Source: Gemmatimonadota bacterium (GTDB lineage: Bacteria; Latescibacterota; UBA2968; UBA8231). From it: DNA of 6,924 bases. This document shows positions 1-6,035 of this stretch, piece after piece. Position numbers and translations under genes: made by a program. The notes beneath the pieces are model-generated. The model did not search any database. It was not told the DNA's origin and saw nothing but the letters and a program-made list of their open reading frames with translations. Each line of letters opens with the position of its first letter. Within the stretch, counting starts at the first letter, position 1. The stretch is taken from positions 1 to 6,924 of the forward strand of contig JAPOYQ010000265.1 in NCBI GenBank assembly GCA_026706505.1. Reading direction: 5' to 3'.

Positions 1-181
1 GCAAAATGCCCTGCTTGCCGTCTTCGATAAAGGCGAAGTTGTCGATAAAACGGGACTCGGCCAATACGCGGGCCACTTCTCGCTTTAGCTTAGAGGCGGG
101 CACGTCAACTCGCGAATGCTTGGCGCTACAGGCGTTGCGAATGCGGGTCAACATGTCTGCTATGGGATCCGTCATGCTCAT
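1..181 (-). CDS. rpsH: 30S ribosomal protein S8, N-terminal part (3' end outside window)
   Basis: S8 is a primary binder of 16S rRNA in the platform region of the small subunit and, in E. coli, the translational repressor of the spc operon. Sixty codons are present before the window edge, of roughly 130 in the family. They read [17 protein letters not shown], then [21 protein letters not shown] and [19 protein letters not shown], which is the usual N-terminal domain. The start at 181 has GGAG at good spacing; a start at the second ATG (175) is possible and would give the more common MTDPIADM beginning. The C-terminal half with the rRNA-contact motif cannot be checked. Position after S14 is the normal spc order. 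Confidence 0.95.
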   Translation of the reverse strand, partial: MSMTDPIADMLTRIRNACSAKHSRVDVPASKLKREVARVLAESRFIDNFAFIEDGKQGIL

Positions 182-189
182 ATTGATTT

Positions 190-193
190 CTCC
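190..193 (-). promoter_or_regulatory. Ribosome binding site for rpsH, deciding its start
   Basis: The minus strand reads GGAG, 8 nt upstream of the ATG at 179-181 and 14 nt upstream of the second ATG at 173-175. It favours the first, giving an N terminus [10 protein letters not shown]. Confidence 0.55.
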
Positions 194-199
194 AGCTCG

Positions 200-385
200 C
201 TACCAGCTCGCCTTGCTAACGCCCGGAATCTCACCCTTGAGAGCCAACTCGCGAAAACAGATGCGACACAGGCCAAACTTGCGATATACTGCACGCGGGC
301 GCCCACAGCGGTGGCAGCGGGTATAGGCTCGCGTGGAAAACTTGGGTTTGCGCTGCGCTTTGGCTATCAGGCATTTCTTTGGCAT
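200..385 (-). CDS. rpsN: 30S ribosomal protein S14, zinc-binding type (uS14, type Z)
   Basis: S14 is a late-assembly protein of the 30S head. The 61-residue product is the short zinc-binding (C+) form, sometimes named rpsZ, not the ~100-residue zinc-independent form. Cysteines 24, 27, 40 and 43 form a CxxC-x12-CxxC zinc site, and the sequence [45 protein letters not shown] at the end is standard. The reading frame stays open upstream to 478, but those residues overlap rplE and match nothing. The ATG at 383-385 gives the normal N terminus ([10 protein letters not shown]), with AGAAAG about 9 nt upstream. It starts 19 nt after rplE and ends 18 nt before rpsH. Confidence 0.97.
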   Translation of the reverse strand: MPKKCLIAKAQRKPKFSTRAYTRCHRCGRPRAVYRKFGLCRICFRELALKGEIPGVSKASW

Positions 386-404
386 TAGCAAATTCTTTCT
401 AGCT

Positions 405-950
405 CTATTGACTGAAGGGCATGCCCAACAATCGGAGTAACTCTTGGCCTTCCTCGTCGCTTTTGGCCGAGGTGACAATGGTAATATTCATGCCCCGAAC
501 TTGGTTGATCATATCGTAGTTGATCTCGGGAAATATGATCTGTTCCTTGATGCCCAAATTATAGTTGCCACGTCCGTCGAAGCTCTTGGGAGAAACACCG
601 CGGAAATCTCGAACCTGCGGCAAGGCGAAACTGATCAAGCGGTCGAGAAACTCGTACATGCGGGTACCCCGCAAGGTGACCATGCAGCCGATGGGAATGC
701 CGACGCGCAACTTGAAGTTTGAGATCGCCTTCTTGGCGTGGCGGATGGCGGGCTTTTGACCGGTAATCGCCGTCAATTCGGATACAGCTCCTTCGAGCAC
801 CTTGGGCTCCTGTACCGCCTCGCCAACGCCCATGTTGACGACTACCTTCTGCAAGCGCGGCACCTGCATGTCGTTTTTAAAGGCGAATCGGGCCTTGAGT
901 TGAGGCAGCGCCTCTTCTCTGTACTGTTTTTTTAATCTGGCTTCGTACAT
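405..950 (-). CDS. rplE: 50S ribosomal protein L5 (uL5)
   Basis: L5 belongs to the 5S rRNA-L5-L18 particle in the central protuberance and contacts P-site tRNA. The 181-residue protein has family length. Recognised segments are the N-terminal [73 protein letters not shown], the invariant [21 protein letters not shown], and the C-terminal [23 protein letters not shown]. The start ATG is 4 nt after the rplX TAA and has no clear Shine-Dalgarno sequence, so coupled translation is likely. The stop is TAG, 19 nt before rpsN. Confidence 0.98.
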   Translation of the reverse strand: MYEARLKKQYREEALPQLKARFAFKNDMQVPRLQKVVVNMGVGEAVQEPKVLEGAVSELTAITGQKPAIRHAKKAISNFKLRVGIPIGCMVTLRGTRMYEFLDRLISFALPQVRDFRGVSPKSFDGRGNYNLGIKEQIIFPEINYDMINQVRGMNITIVTSAKSDEEGQELLRLLGMPFSQ

Positions 951-954
951 GGCT

Positions 955-1272
955 TTATTCTGGGTCGATCATTTCGCCGCTGCGAACAGAGACGCGCACG
1001 TATTTACCGTTGTCCAACTTCCTGTGACTAATGCGCGTCGGTTGGTCGGTCTTGGGGCAAACGATCATGACATTGGAAACGTGGATCGGAGCCTCGCGTT
1101 CGGCGATACCACCTTGAGGATCGCGCGATGTGGGACGGGTGTGATGCTTGCGCATATTCACGCCTTCGACGATGATTCGCTCTCGATCTTTAAACACGCT
1201 GAGTACGGTCGAGCGCCGGCCTTTATCGTTGCCGCTTATAACCTGTACTGTATCGTCTTTGCGAATGTCCAT
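955..1272 (-). CDS. rplX: 50S ribosomal protein L24 (uL24)
   Basis: L24 is an assembly initiator of the large subunit, binding the 5' part of 23S rRNA near the tunnel exit. The 105-residue protein has a KOW motif ([20 protein letters not shown], from about residue 5), the [10 protein letters not shown] block, the [18 protein letters not shown] signature and a C-terminal strand region. In many relatives the latter carries a CPxC and CxxC zinc ribbon. Here cysteine 72 survives but the other positions are threonine 75, serine 95 and serine 98, so no zinc ribbon can form. The Shine-Dalgarno GAGGA overlaps the rplN stop. The gap is 11 nt upstream, and 4 nt to rplE downstream. Confidence 0.96.
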   Translation of the reverse strand: MDIRKDDTVQVISGNDKGRRSTVLSVFKDRERIIVEGVNMRKHHTRPTSRDPQGGIAEREAPIHVSNVMIVCPKTDQPTRISHRKLDNGKYVRVSVRSGEMIDPE

Positions 1273-1283
1273 TGGGCTCTTCC

Positions 1284-1652
1284 TCAGACTACCTCAGGTG
1301 CCAGCGAGACAATGCGCATGTATTGCTTTTCGCGCAGCTCGCGGGCTACAGGCCCGAAGATGCGAGTACCTGTTGGCTCTTTGTCGTCGTTGACCAATAC
1401 GGCGGCATTGTCGTCAAAGCGGATATAAGAGCCATCGGGACGGCGGTATTCCTTCTTGGTCCGCACGACTACTGCCTTGACGACTTGCCCCTCCTCTAAG
1501 GCCCCATTCGGTGCTACGCCGTGGACAGCAACTACACTCATATCGCCACTGCTGGCATAGCGCTTGCGGGAGCCGCCGAGGACGCGAATGCAACGGCCCG
1601 TGCGGGCCCCGGCATTATCCGCCATTTTGACTACGCTGTATTCCCGAATCAT
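1284..1652 (-). CDS. rplN: 50S ribosomal protein L14 (uL14)
   Basis: L14 lies at the subunit interface of the large subunit, contacting 16S rRNA helix 14 and the silencing factor RsfS in other bacteria. The 122 residues are the standard length. The signatures [61 protein letters not shown] and the final IVSLAPEVV are all present and very close to the E. coli protein. AGGA lies 6 nt upstream of the ATG. The gene opens the spc block. Its TGA stop overlaps the Shine-Dalgarno of rplX (TGAGGAAG), so the two are closely coupled. Confidence 0.98.
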   Translation of the reverse strand: MIREYSVVKMADNAGARTGRCIRVLGGSRKRYASSGDMSVVAVHGVAPNGALEEGQVVKAVVVRTKKEYRRPDGSYIRFDDNAAVLVNDDKEPTGTRIFGPVARELREKQYMRIVSLAPEVV

Positions 1653-1680
1653 TTCGTTCCTAACAAGCCTAAATTTTTAT

Positions 1681-1938
1681 TTACTGCCGCTCTAATACGT
1701 CAACGAGCCGCCAACGCTTAGTCTTGCTCATAGGCCGGCACTCCTCAATGCGCACCAAATCGCCAACCTGCGACTCTTCCCGCTCGTCGTGGGCGACGAA
1801 CTTGGCGGTGCGGCGGATGATCCGGCCGTACAGGGCATGCGGAATACGCTGTTCAACCGCCACGATACGCGTCTTGATATTGCTGGCCTTGAGCACTCGG
1901 CCTTCGGCCTGACGCCGGCCTGTCTTTTGTTTAGCCAT
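1681..1938 (-). CDS. rpsQ: 30S ribosomal protein S17 (uS17)
   Basis: S17 is a primary 16S rRNA binder with an OB fold, in the body of the small subunit. The 85 residues fit the family. Recognisable parts are EGRVLKA at the start of the barrel, IVAVEQRIPHALYGRIIRRTAKFVAHDE in the middle, GDLVRIEECRPMSKTKRWRLVDVLE at the end. The loop after the first strand, usually SDKMDKT, reads KASNIKT here (about residues 17-23), so the lysine-methionine pair is lost while the following KT is kept. A strong GGAGG lies only 3 nt before the ATG, closer than usual, just after the rpmC TAG. The gap to rplN is 28 nt, the second widest in the window after the 29-nt tuf-rpsJ gap. Confidence 0.95.
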   Translation of the reverse strand: MAKQKTGRRQAEGRVLKASNIKTRIVAVEQRIPHALYGRIIRRTAKFVAHDEREESQVGDLVRIEECRPMSKTKRWRLVDVLERQ

Positions 1939-1946
1939 TTCCCTCC

Positions 1947-2162
1947 CTACTTCCCACCGGCTAGGGGACGAATCCCAAGGGAGTGCTCTTTGAGCACCGT
2001 GTGCGCTTTGGCAATATCGCGCCGCACCTGCCGTAAGCGAATGGGACTGGTCAACTGGCCGGCTACGTGCTGAAAACGCAGATTGAAGAATTCCTCGTGC
2101 AGTTCTTCCAACCTGTTTTGCACTTCTTCTGAACTCATTTCGCGCAATTCGCTGACCTTCAT
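1947..2162 (-). CDS. rpmC: 50S ribosomal protein L29 (uL29)
   Basis: L29 is a small two-helix protein near the exit-tunnel mouth, next to L23. The 71 residues match the family length. The sequence has the standard opening KVSELREMSSEEVQNRLEEL, the helix turn HEEFFNLRFQHVAGQLTSP, and IRLRQVRRDIAKAHTVLKE in the second helix. The ATG lies 4 nt after the rplP TGA, and only a weak GAAG precedes it, so initiation is probably coupled to termination of rplP. The stop is TAG, 8 nt before rpsQ. The position between L16 and S17 is the canonical one. Confidence 0.96.
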   Translation of the reverse strand: MKVSELREMSSEEVQNRLEELHEEFFNLRFQHVAGQLTSPIRLRQVRRDIAKAHTVLKEHSLGIRPLAGGK

Positions 2163-2166
2163 AACT

Positions 2167-2574
2167 TCAAACTCGTTTGACGACTTTGGTCTTGATGGGC
2201 AGTTTGTGACCAGCGCGGCGGAATGCCTCGCGGGCCATGTCTTCGGGCACCCCGGAAAGCTCGACCATCACCCGCCCGGGTTTGACCACCGCAACCCATC
2301 CCTCGGGCGGCCCCTTGCCTTTGCCCATGCGAGTTTCGGCCGGTTTCTTGGTGATCGGTTTGTCGGGAAAAATGCGAATCCACATCTTACCTGTGCGGCT
2401 CATCGCCCGACTAATTGTCACGCGCATAGCTTCGATCTGACGGCTGGTAACCCAACAAGGCTCGAGGGCTTTGAGACCGTATTCGCCGAAGGAGACCATG
2501 TCCCCGCCTTTGGTCTGGCCGCGCATGCGGCCTCGCGCCTGCTTCCTCCACTTGGACTTCTTGGGCATCAACAT
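2167..2574 (-). CDS. rplP: 50S ribosomal protein L16 (uL16)
   Basis: L16 is a late-assembly protein that organises the A site and the central protuberance of the large subunit. The 135-residue product has the usual length. It opens with [19 protein letters not shown], then shows [11 protein letters not shown], the [23 protein letters not shown] block, [20 protein letters not shown] (containing the arginine that is hydroxylated in E. coli), and [23 protein letters not shown]. The first of two close ATGs is taken as the start because GAGG lies 7 nt upstream and the family commonly begins MLMPK. It follows rpsC after 18 nt and ends in TGA, 4 nt before rpmC. Confidence 0.97.
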   Translation of the reverse strand: MLMPKKSKWRKQARGRMRGQTKGGDMVSFGEYGLKALEPCWVTSRQIEAMRVTISRAMSRTGKMWIRIFPDKPITKKPAETRMGKGKGPPEGWVAVVKPGRVMVELSGVPEDMAREAFRRAGHKLPIKTKVVKRV

Positions 2575-2592
2575 GAGAGTGCCTCGCTGTAA

Positions 2593-3249
2593 TTAGACCG
2601 CCCGCGCGGCCCCTTCTTCTTCAGCCACGACTTCGCCGTGGCAAATCCAAACTTTTACGCCCACAGTCCCCGATACGGTGTACGCTGTCGCCATGGCGTA
2701 GTCGATATCGGCGCGCAGCGTGTGCAAGGGAACCCGACCGGCTGGCTCAGAACGCTCGCGCCGCCCCATCTCCGAACCACCGATGCGCCCGGAACAGACG
2801 ATGCGAATACCCTCGGCCCCCATGCGCATCGACGAGGCGACGGATTTTTTCATGGCCCGGCGGAAGGAAACGCGCTGCTCTAGCTGGCGGGCGAGATTGT
2901 CGGCCACTAGCTGAGCATCCAGTTCGGGCTTTTTGATCTCTTGGATATTGAGCGAGACATCCTTGCTGGTCAGTGCCTTGAGCTCGTCGCGGATCTTATC
3001 GACTTCGGCCCCCCGGCGACCAATAGCAATACCAGGACGGGCAGTATGCACTTCAACGGTAACCCGCTTGGGCTGGCGCTCAATGTTGATCTGGGACACG
3101 CCAGCTCGCTGTAGGCGCTGGCGCACGTAGCGCCGCAGCATGAGGTCTTCCTTGAGCAACTCGGAAAAATCCTTTTCGGCGAACCAATTTGAACGCCAAG
3201 GCTTGATGACCCCGAGACGGAAGCCGTATGGATGTGTTTTCTGGCCCAA
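2593..3249 (-). CDS. rpsC: 30S ribosomal protein S3 (uS3), TTG start
   Basis: S3 lies at the mRNA entry channel of the small subunit and takes part in its helicase activity with S4 and S5. The 218 residues are typical for the short bacterial form. The protein opens with GQKTHPYGFRLGVI, has a type 2 KH domain with IGRRG at about 77-80, and a C-terminal domain with CSGRIGGSE, GRVPLHTLRADIDYA and VGVKVWICHGEV. The start codon is TTG, chosen because it gives the invariant GQKTHP N terminus and has a strong Shine-Dalgarno overlapping the rplV stop. Between GRIGGSE and GRVPLHT, the segment RERSEPA appears one residue longer than the common TEWYRE and lacks its aromatic residues. The C-terminal tail (AEEEGAARAV) is short. 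Confidence 0.97.
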   Translation of the reverse strand: MGQKTHPYGFRLGVIKPWRSNWFAEKDFSELLKEDLMLRRYVRQRLQRAGVSQINIERQPKRVTVEVHTARPGIAIGRRGAEVDKIRDELKALTSKDVSLNIQEIKKPELDAQLVADNLARQLEQRVSFRRAMKKSVASSMRMGAEGIRIVCSGRIGGSEMGRRERSEPAGRVPLHTLRADIDYAMATAYTVSGTVGVKVWICHGEVVAEEEGAARAV

Positions 3250-3254
3250 GGTGT

Positions 3255-3263
3255 CCCCCCTTA
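3255..3263 (-). promoter_or_regulatory. Ribosome binding site for rpsC, overlapping the rplV stop
   Basis: The minus strand reads TAAGGGGGG, in which TAA is the rplV stop codon. It resembles TAAGGAGG and ends 5 nt before the TTG start of rpsC. It supports that rare start codon. Confidence 0.65.
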
Positions 3264-3608
3264 GTTGACCTCGTCGCTGACGACGACCGTAAGATTGCAG
3301 TGGCGCTTGCGAATGCGATCAGCCGAGCCGCGAGCCCGCGGACGAATGCGCTTGAGATCGCGTCCTTCGTCGGCGAAGACGCGAGTTACGTAGAGATCAT
3401 CGGCGTCGACCGGATTTTCTTCGTCTTGATTTACTCCATTGGATATAGCCGAACGCAGAGTCTTTTCGACCAGCTTGGCCACTGGGCGAGGCGAAAACCG
3501 AAGAATGGTAAGGGCCTCGGCGACTGGCTTGCCGCGAATCAGATCGATGAGTTGGCGCACCTTAGTGGTCGGCACACCGATTTGTTTAAGTATGGCTTTG
3601 GCTTCCAT
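3261..3608 (-). CDS. rplV: 50S ribosomal protein L22 (uL22)
   Basis: L22 binds all 23S rRNA domains during assembly and sends a long beta-hairpin to the exit-tunnel constriction, opposite L4. The 115 residues cover the whole family. Seen in order are MEAKAILKQI, KVRQLIDLIRGK (about 16-27), EALTILRFSPRPVAKLVEK, the DADDLYVTRVFADEG strand and the hairpin RIRPRARGSADRIRKR (about 87-102). The hairpin and final strand diverge: serine 95 replaces the arginine of the usual RGRADRI, and HCNLT replaces the common TSHIT. The ATG has no clear Shine-Dalgarno sequence nearby and sits 7 nt after the rpsS stop, which suggests coupling. Identity is secure because both flanks and the LIRGK and RPRARG signatures agree. 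Confidence 0.96.
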   Translation of the reverse strand: MEAKAILKQIGVPTTKVRQLIDLIRGKPVAEALTILRFSPRPVAKLVEKTLRSAISNGVNQDEENPVDADDLYVTRVFADEGRDLKRIRPRARGSADRIRKRHCNLTVVVSDEVN

Positions 3609-3615
3609 GCTTAGC

Positions 3616-3903
3616 TTATTGTACCCTTGTGCCGCGCTCGGTCAACCTGCCTCCGTGGCCGCGGAAAGTGCGGGTCGGAGCAAATTCGCCGAGCTTGTGC
3701 CCGACCATGTTCTCTGTGATGTACACCGGAATGAACTTATTGCCGTTGTAAACGGCTAGCGTATGGCCGACGAAGTCGGGTGTAATGGTTGAACGCCGCG
3801 ACCAAGTCCGTACGACCTGCTTATCGCCCGTGCGATTGAGGTACTCGACCTTTTTTGCTAAATGCCCGTCGATAAAAGGGCCTTTTTTGATCGACCTTGC
3901 CAT
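3616..3903 (-). CDS. rpsS: 30S ribosomal protein S19 (uS19)
   Basis: S19 lies in the head of the small subunit beside S13, near the A-site tRNA and the subunit bridge. The 95-residue product has the typical length. It opens with [15 protein letters not shown], then shows the [17 protein letters not shown] block, [20 protein letters not shown] and the signature [13 protein letters not shown] near the C terminus, all in standard order. GAGGG stands a few bases before the ATG, giving a good ribosome binding site. The gap from rplB is 9 nt. The stop is TAA, with rplV starting 7 nt later. Nothing is unusual in this gene. Confidence 0.98.
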   Translation of the reverse strand: MARSIKKGPFIDGHLAKKVEYLNRTGDKQVVRTWSRRSTITPDFVGHTLAVYNGNKFIPVYITENMVGHKLGEFAPTRTFRGHGGRLTERGTRVQ

Positions 3904-3912
3904 AATCCCTCG

Positions 3913-4746
3913 CTACTTCACGTTGCGCCGGCGTATGATCCACTGATTGCTGCGGTTTTTGCTCCTTCTCGTCTTGTACCCTTTGGTGGGCTTGCCCCAA
4001 GGGGTGACTGGGTGCCGTCCGCCTGAAGAGCGACCTTCGCCGCCCCCATGCGGGTGATCCACCGGATTCATAACTACGCCCCGCACCTTGGGTCTGCGCC
4101 CTAACCAACGAGCGCGACCGGCCTTGCCAATGACGATATTGGCGTGTTCTATATTTCCCACTTGCCCCAAGGTCGCCATGCACTGGACCAGCACTTCGCG
4201 ATTCTCCCCGGAAGGCAGCCGCAACTGCGCCCGCCCGCCGTCGCGACCGAGAAGCTGCACTTCAGCGCCCGCGCTGCGCGCTAACTGCCCACCGCGACCG
4301 GGATTGAGCTCGACATTGTGAATCGTCGCCCCCAAGGGGATATTGGCTAACGGCAAGGCATTGCCGACTTGGATGGGGGCATTGGGACCGGCGATGACCT
4401 CGGCTCCGACTCTTAGCCCCAAAGGCGCGAGAATATAGCGCTTGTCTCCGTCGGCATAGACGACTAAGGCAATAAATGCCGAGCGATTGGGGTCGTATTC
4501 GATCGCGGCGACCCGACCTGGCACACCGAGCTTGGTGCGCTTGAAGTCAATGACGCGGTAGCGCCTCTTGTGTCCCCCTCCGCGCCGACGCATGGTCATG
4601 CGGCCCTGATTGTTGCGCCCTCCTGACTTGCTAACGGCAGCAGCAAGTAACGACTTCTCGGGCTTACTGCACGTCAATTCCTCAAAGGAGTTGACCGTCT
4701 TGTAGCGCAGCGTCGGGGTTGTGGGGCGAAATTTCTTGACTGCCAT
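3913..4746 (-). CDS. rplB: 50S ribosomal protein L2 (uL2)
   Basis: L2 is one of the most conserved ribosomal proteins, required for subunit association and for a functional peptidyl transferase centre. The 277 residues fit the family. The N-terminal part has [21 protein letters not shown] (starting near residue 41) and the middle has the OB and SH3-like barrels ([22 protein letters not shown], then the [13 protein letters not shown] segment). The C-terminal extension holds [23 protein letters not shown], with the conserved histidines at 231 and 233, followed by [13 protein letters not shown]. The sequence is well conserved throughout, in contrast to neighbouring L22 and L4. The ATG follows rplW after 16 nt; its Shine-Dalgarno is weak (GGACTTGAG). 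The stop is TAG, 9 nt before rpsS. Confidence 0.98.
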   Translation of the reverse strand: MAVKKFRPTTPTLRYKTVNSFEELTCSKPEKSLLAAAVSKSGGRNNQGRMTMRRRGGGHKRRYRVIDFKRTKLGVPGRVAAIEYDPNRSAFIALVVYADGDKRYILAPLGLRVGAEVIAGPNAPIQVGNALPLANIPLGATIHNVELNPGRGGQLARSAGAEVQLLGRDGGRAQLRLPSGENREVLVQCMATLGQVGNIEHANIVIGKAGRARWLGRRPKVRGVVMNPVDHPHGGGEGRSSGGRHPVTPWGKPTKGYKTRRSKNRSNQWIIRRRNVK

Positions 4747-4762
4747 CTCAAGTCCAGTTTAG

Positions 4763-5047
4763 CTAGGTATTTTCTACAAATTCAATGGAGTCGCCAGCCC
4801 GGAGCGTCACATAGGCCTTTTTCCAACCAGCACGCCGCCCTAGGTACATCCCTTGCCGCTTGGGCTTGCTGGGAACTTTGATGGTGCGGACGGATTCGAC
4901 CTTGACCGAAAAAATGGATTCTACTGCCTGGCGGATCTGGAGTTTGTTAGCCTTGGGATGGACGCGAAAAGCGTATTTGTTGCCCTCGCGCAGCACTGAG
5001 GCTTTTTCGGTGATCACCGGCTCCTGAATAATCGCTCGCGGGTTCAT
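4763..5047 (-). CDS. rplW: 50S ribosomal protein L23 (uL23)
   Basis: L23 sits at the exit of the peptide tunnel and is the docking site for trigger factor and SRP in bacteria. From the chosen start the protein has 94 residues, typical of the family. It begins NPRAIIQEPVITEKAS, matching the usual family N terminus, then shows YAFRVHPKANKLQIRQAVE, IFSVKVESVRT and a KPKRQGMYLGRRAGWKKA segment that resembles the rRNA-binding loop. A longer form starting at 5068 would add seven residues (MAREAEK) and overlap rplD by 17 nt. The shorter start is preferred because it aligns with relatives, has GAGG 8 nt upstream, and leaves a 4-nt gap after the rplD TGA, in keeping with the tight spacing of the cluster. 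Confidence 0.95.
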   Translation of the reverse strand: MNPRAIIQEPVITEKASVLREGNKYAFRVHPKANKLQIRQAVESIFSVKVESVRTIKVPSKPKRQGMYLGRRAGWKKAYVTLRAGDSIEFVENT

Positions 5048-5051
5048 CTTC

Positions 5052-5690
5052 TCAGCCTCTCTGGCCATGGGTTTCTACGAGCCGGTCAAAGGCTTGGCGA
5101 GTGAACAAGATCACATCCGCTGCTAGCAAGTCATAGGTAGCTAGCGAACCGAGATGGGCAATTTTCACCTTGGGCAGATTGCGGCTCGATTTGATCAACA
5201 CTGGGGAGCTTTCCGCAGTGACGAACAGGACCTTCTGGTCTTTGAGACCGCACGCTTCAATAACCTGCTGAAAGGAACGGGTGCTGGGAGCGGGAAAGTC
5301 GAAGTCGGTAACGACCTTGACCTGCCCCTCCGTCCCTTTGAGCGTGAGAGCCGAGCGGAATGCCAGACGCTTGAGGGACTTGGGCAGCTTGGAAGAATAA
5401 GAACGGGGACGGGGACCAAAGGCCACACCGCCACCGCGTACCAAAGGCGAGCGCAGCGAGCCCCGACGCGCCCAACCCGTGCCTTTCTGGCGATGGTGCT
5501 TCTTGCTCGTGCGGGCTATTTCGGACCGGGTCTTGGCCGAGGCCGTCCCCTGCCGCTGATTCGCTTGGTGGGCGACAACCGCTCGGTAGAGGGCGTATTC
5601 CGAAACCGCAATGCCGAACAAATCCTCGGGCAGTTCCACTGAGCCGTTTGCCTGCCCTTCTCTGTTTAGCTCTTCTACCTGCGCACCCAT
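5052..5690 (-). CDS. rplD: 50S ribosomal protein L4 (uL4)
   Basis: L4 is an early-assembly 23S rRNA binder whose extended loop reaches the peptide exit tunnel. The 212 residues are near the family norm. The N terminus carries VELPEDLFGI, followed by the RQGT and AKTRSEI blocks, the extended loop at about residues 60-90 (RQKGTG, then SLRSPLVRGGG), and a globular C-terminal domain. At the loop tip, tryptophan 73 replaces the arginine of GTGRAR, and two histidines (65, 66) stand where KPWRQ is usual. The ATG lies 7 nt after the rpsJ stop, with only a distant AAGG as Shine-Dalgarno, so coupled translation is likely. The gene directly follows rpsJ because rplC is absent. In enterobacteria L4 autoregulates the S10 operon; no site for that is visible here. 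Confidence 0.97.
   Translation of the reverse strand: MGAQVEELNREGQANGSVELPEDLFGIAVSEYALYRAVVAHQANQRQGTASAKTRSEIARTSKKHHRQKGTGWARRGSLRSPLVRGGGVAFGPRPRSYSSKLPKSLKRLAFRSALTLKGTEGQVKVVTDFDFPAPSTRSFQQVIEACGLKDQKVLFVTAESSPVLIKSSRNLPKVKIAHLGSLATYDLLAADVILFTRQAFDRLVETHGQRG
5056..5059 (-). promoter_or_regulatory. Ribosome binding site for rplW, deciding its start
   Basis: The minus strand reads GAGG, 8 nt before the ATG at 5045-5047. It favours that start over the upstream in-frame ATG at 5066-5068, which has no recognisable Shine-Dalgarno sequence and would overlap rplD. Confidence 0.55.
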
Positions 5691-5697
5691 GGTCGAA

Positions 5698-6006
5698 TTA
5701 AACCTTTATGTCGATGCCGATACCCGCAGGCAGGTCGAGCTTCATCAGCGCATCCACGGTTTGCGGCGTCGAATCGTAAATGTCGATGAGCCGCTTGTGG
5801 ATGCGCGTTTCGAACTGCTCGCGCGATTTCTTGTCCACGTGTGGGGATCGCAGCACCGTGTATATGGTGCGAGCCGTCGGCAGCGGCACTGGTCCGGCGA
5901 TGCGAGCCCCGCTCCGCTTGACCGTCTGGACGATCTCGTCCACAGACTTGTCCAACGCCATATGGTCGTAGGCTTTGAGGCGAATGCGTATTCTGTCAAC
6001 TGCCAC
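5698..6006 (-). CDS. rpsJ: 30S ribosomal protein S10 (uS10), GTG start
   Basis: S10 is a small-subunit head protein; in other bacteria it also joins NusB in transcription antitermination. The 102-residue product has the usual family length. It shows [10 protein letters not shown] at the N terminus, GPVPLPT, the [18 protein letters not shown] block, HKRLIDI, and [13 protein letters not shown] near the C terminus. The start is GTG, chosen because it gives the standard N terminus and has an AGGGAG ribosome binding site 10 nt upstream. The gap to tuf is only 29 nt, too short for the long structured leader through which L4 represses this operon in E. coli. The TAA stop is followed after 7 nt by rplD, whereas L3 normally comes next. 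Confidence 0.98.
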   Translation of the reverse strand: MAVDRIRIRLKAYDHMALDKSVDEIVQTVKRSGARIAGPVPLPTARTIYTVLRSPHVDKKSREQFETRIHKRLIDIYDSTPQTVDALMKLDLPAGIGIDIKV

Positions 6007-6016
6007 TGGCTCGCAT

Positions 6017-6022
6017 CTCCCT
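6017..6022 (-). promoter_or_regulatory. Ribosome binding site for rpsJ
   Basis: On the minus strand this reads AGGGAG and ends 10 nt before the GTG start of rpsJ. It supports the GTG, since no in-frame ATG lies nearby. The ATG at 6014-6016 is out of frame with S10. Confidence 0.6.
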
Positions 6023-6035
6023 AACGCGGCTGTCC

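Noticed and set aside
386..478. In-frame upstream extension of rpsN by 31 codons
   Set aside because: The extra residues overlap the 3' end of rplE and precede the standard MPKK start of the 61-residue S14, so they are not part of it.
949..1428. A 159-codon plus-strand open frame
   Set aside because: It is antisense to rplX and the end of rplN, both clearly real; composition looks like a shadow frame.
2083..2592. A 169-codon plus-strand open frame
   Set aside because: It lies antisense to rplP and rpmC, has no family resemblance, and results from low stop-codon density on the opposite strand of GC-rich coding DNA.
3228..3614. A 128-codon plus-strand open frame opposite rplV
   Set aside because: It covers almost exactly the L22 gene in the reverse sense and shows no recognisable domain.
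3821..4183. A 120-codon minus-strand frame inside rplB and rpsS
   Set aside because: It is an alternative frame of two well-conserved ribosomal genes, rich in arginine and glutamine as expected of a frame-shifted reading.
5048..5068. Longer rplW start adding MAREAEK
   Set aside because: It overlaps rplD by 17 nt and lacks a Shine-Dalgarno sequence; the downstream ATG fits the family N terminus and operon spacing. It cannot be fully excluded.
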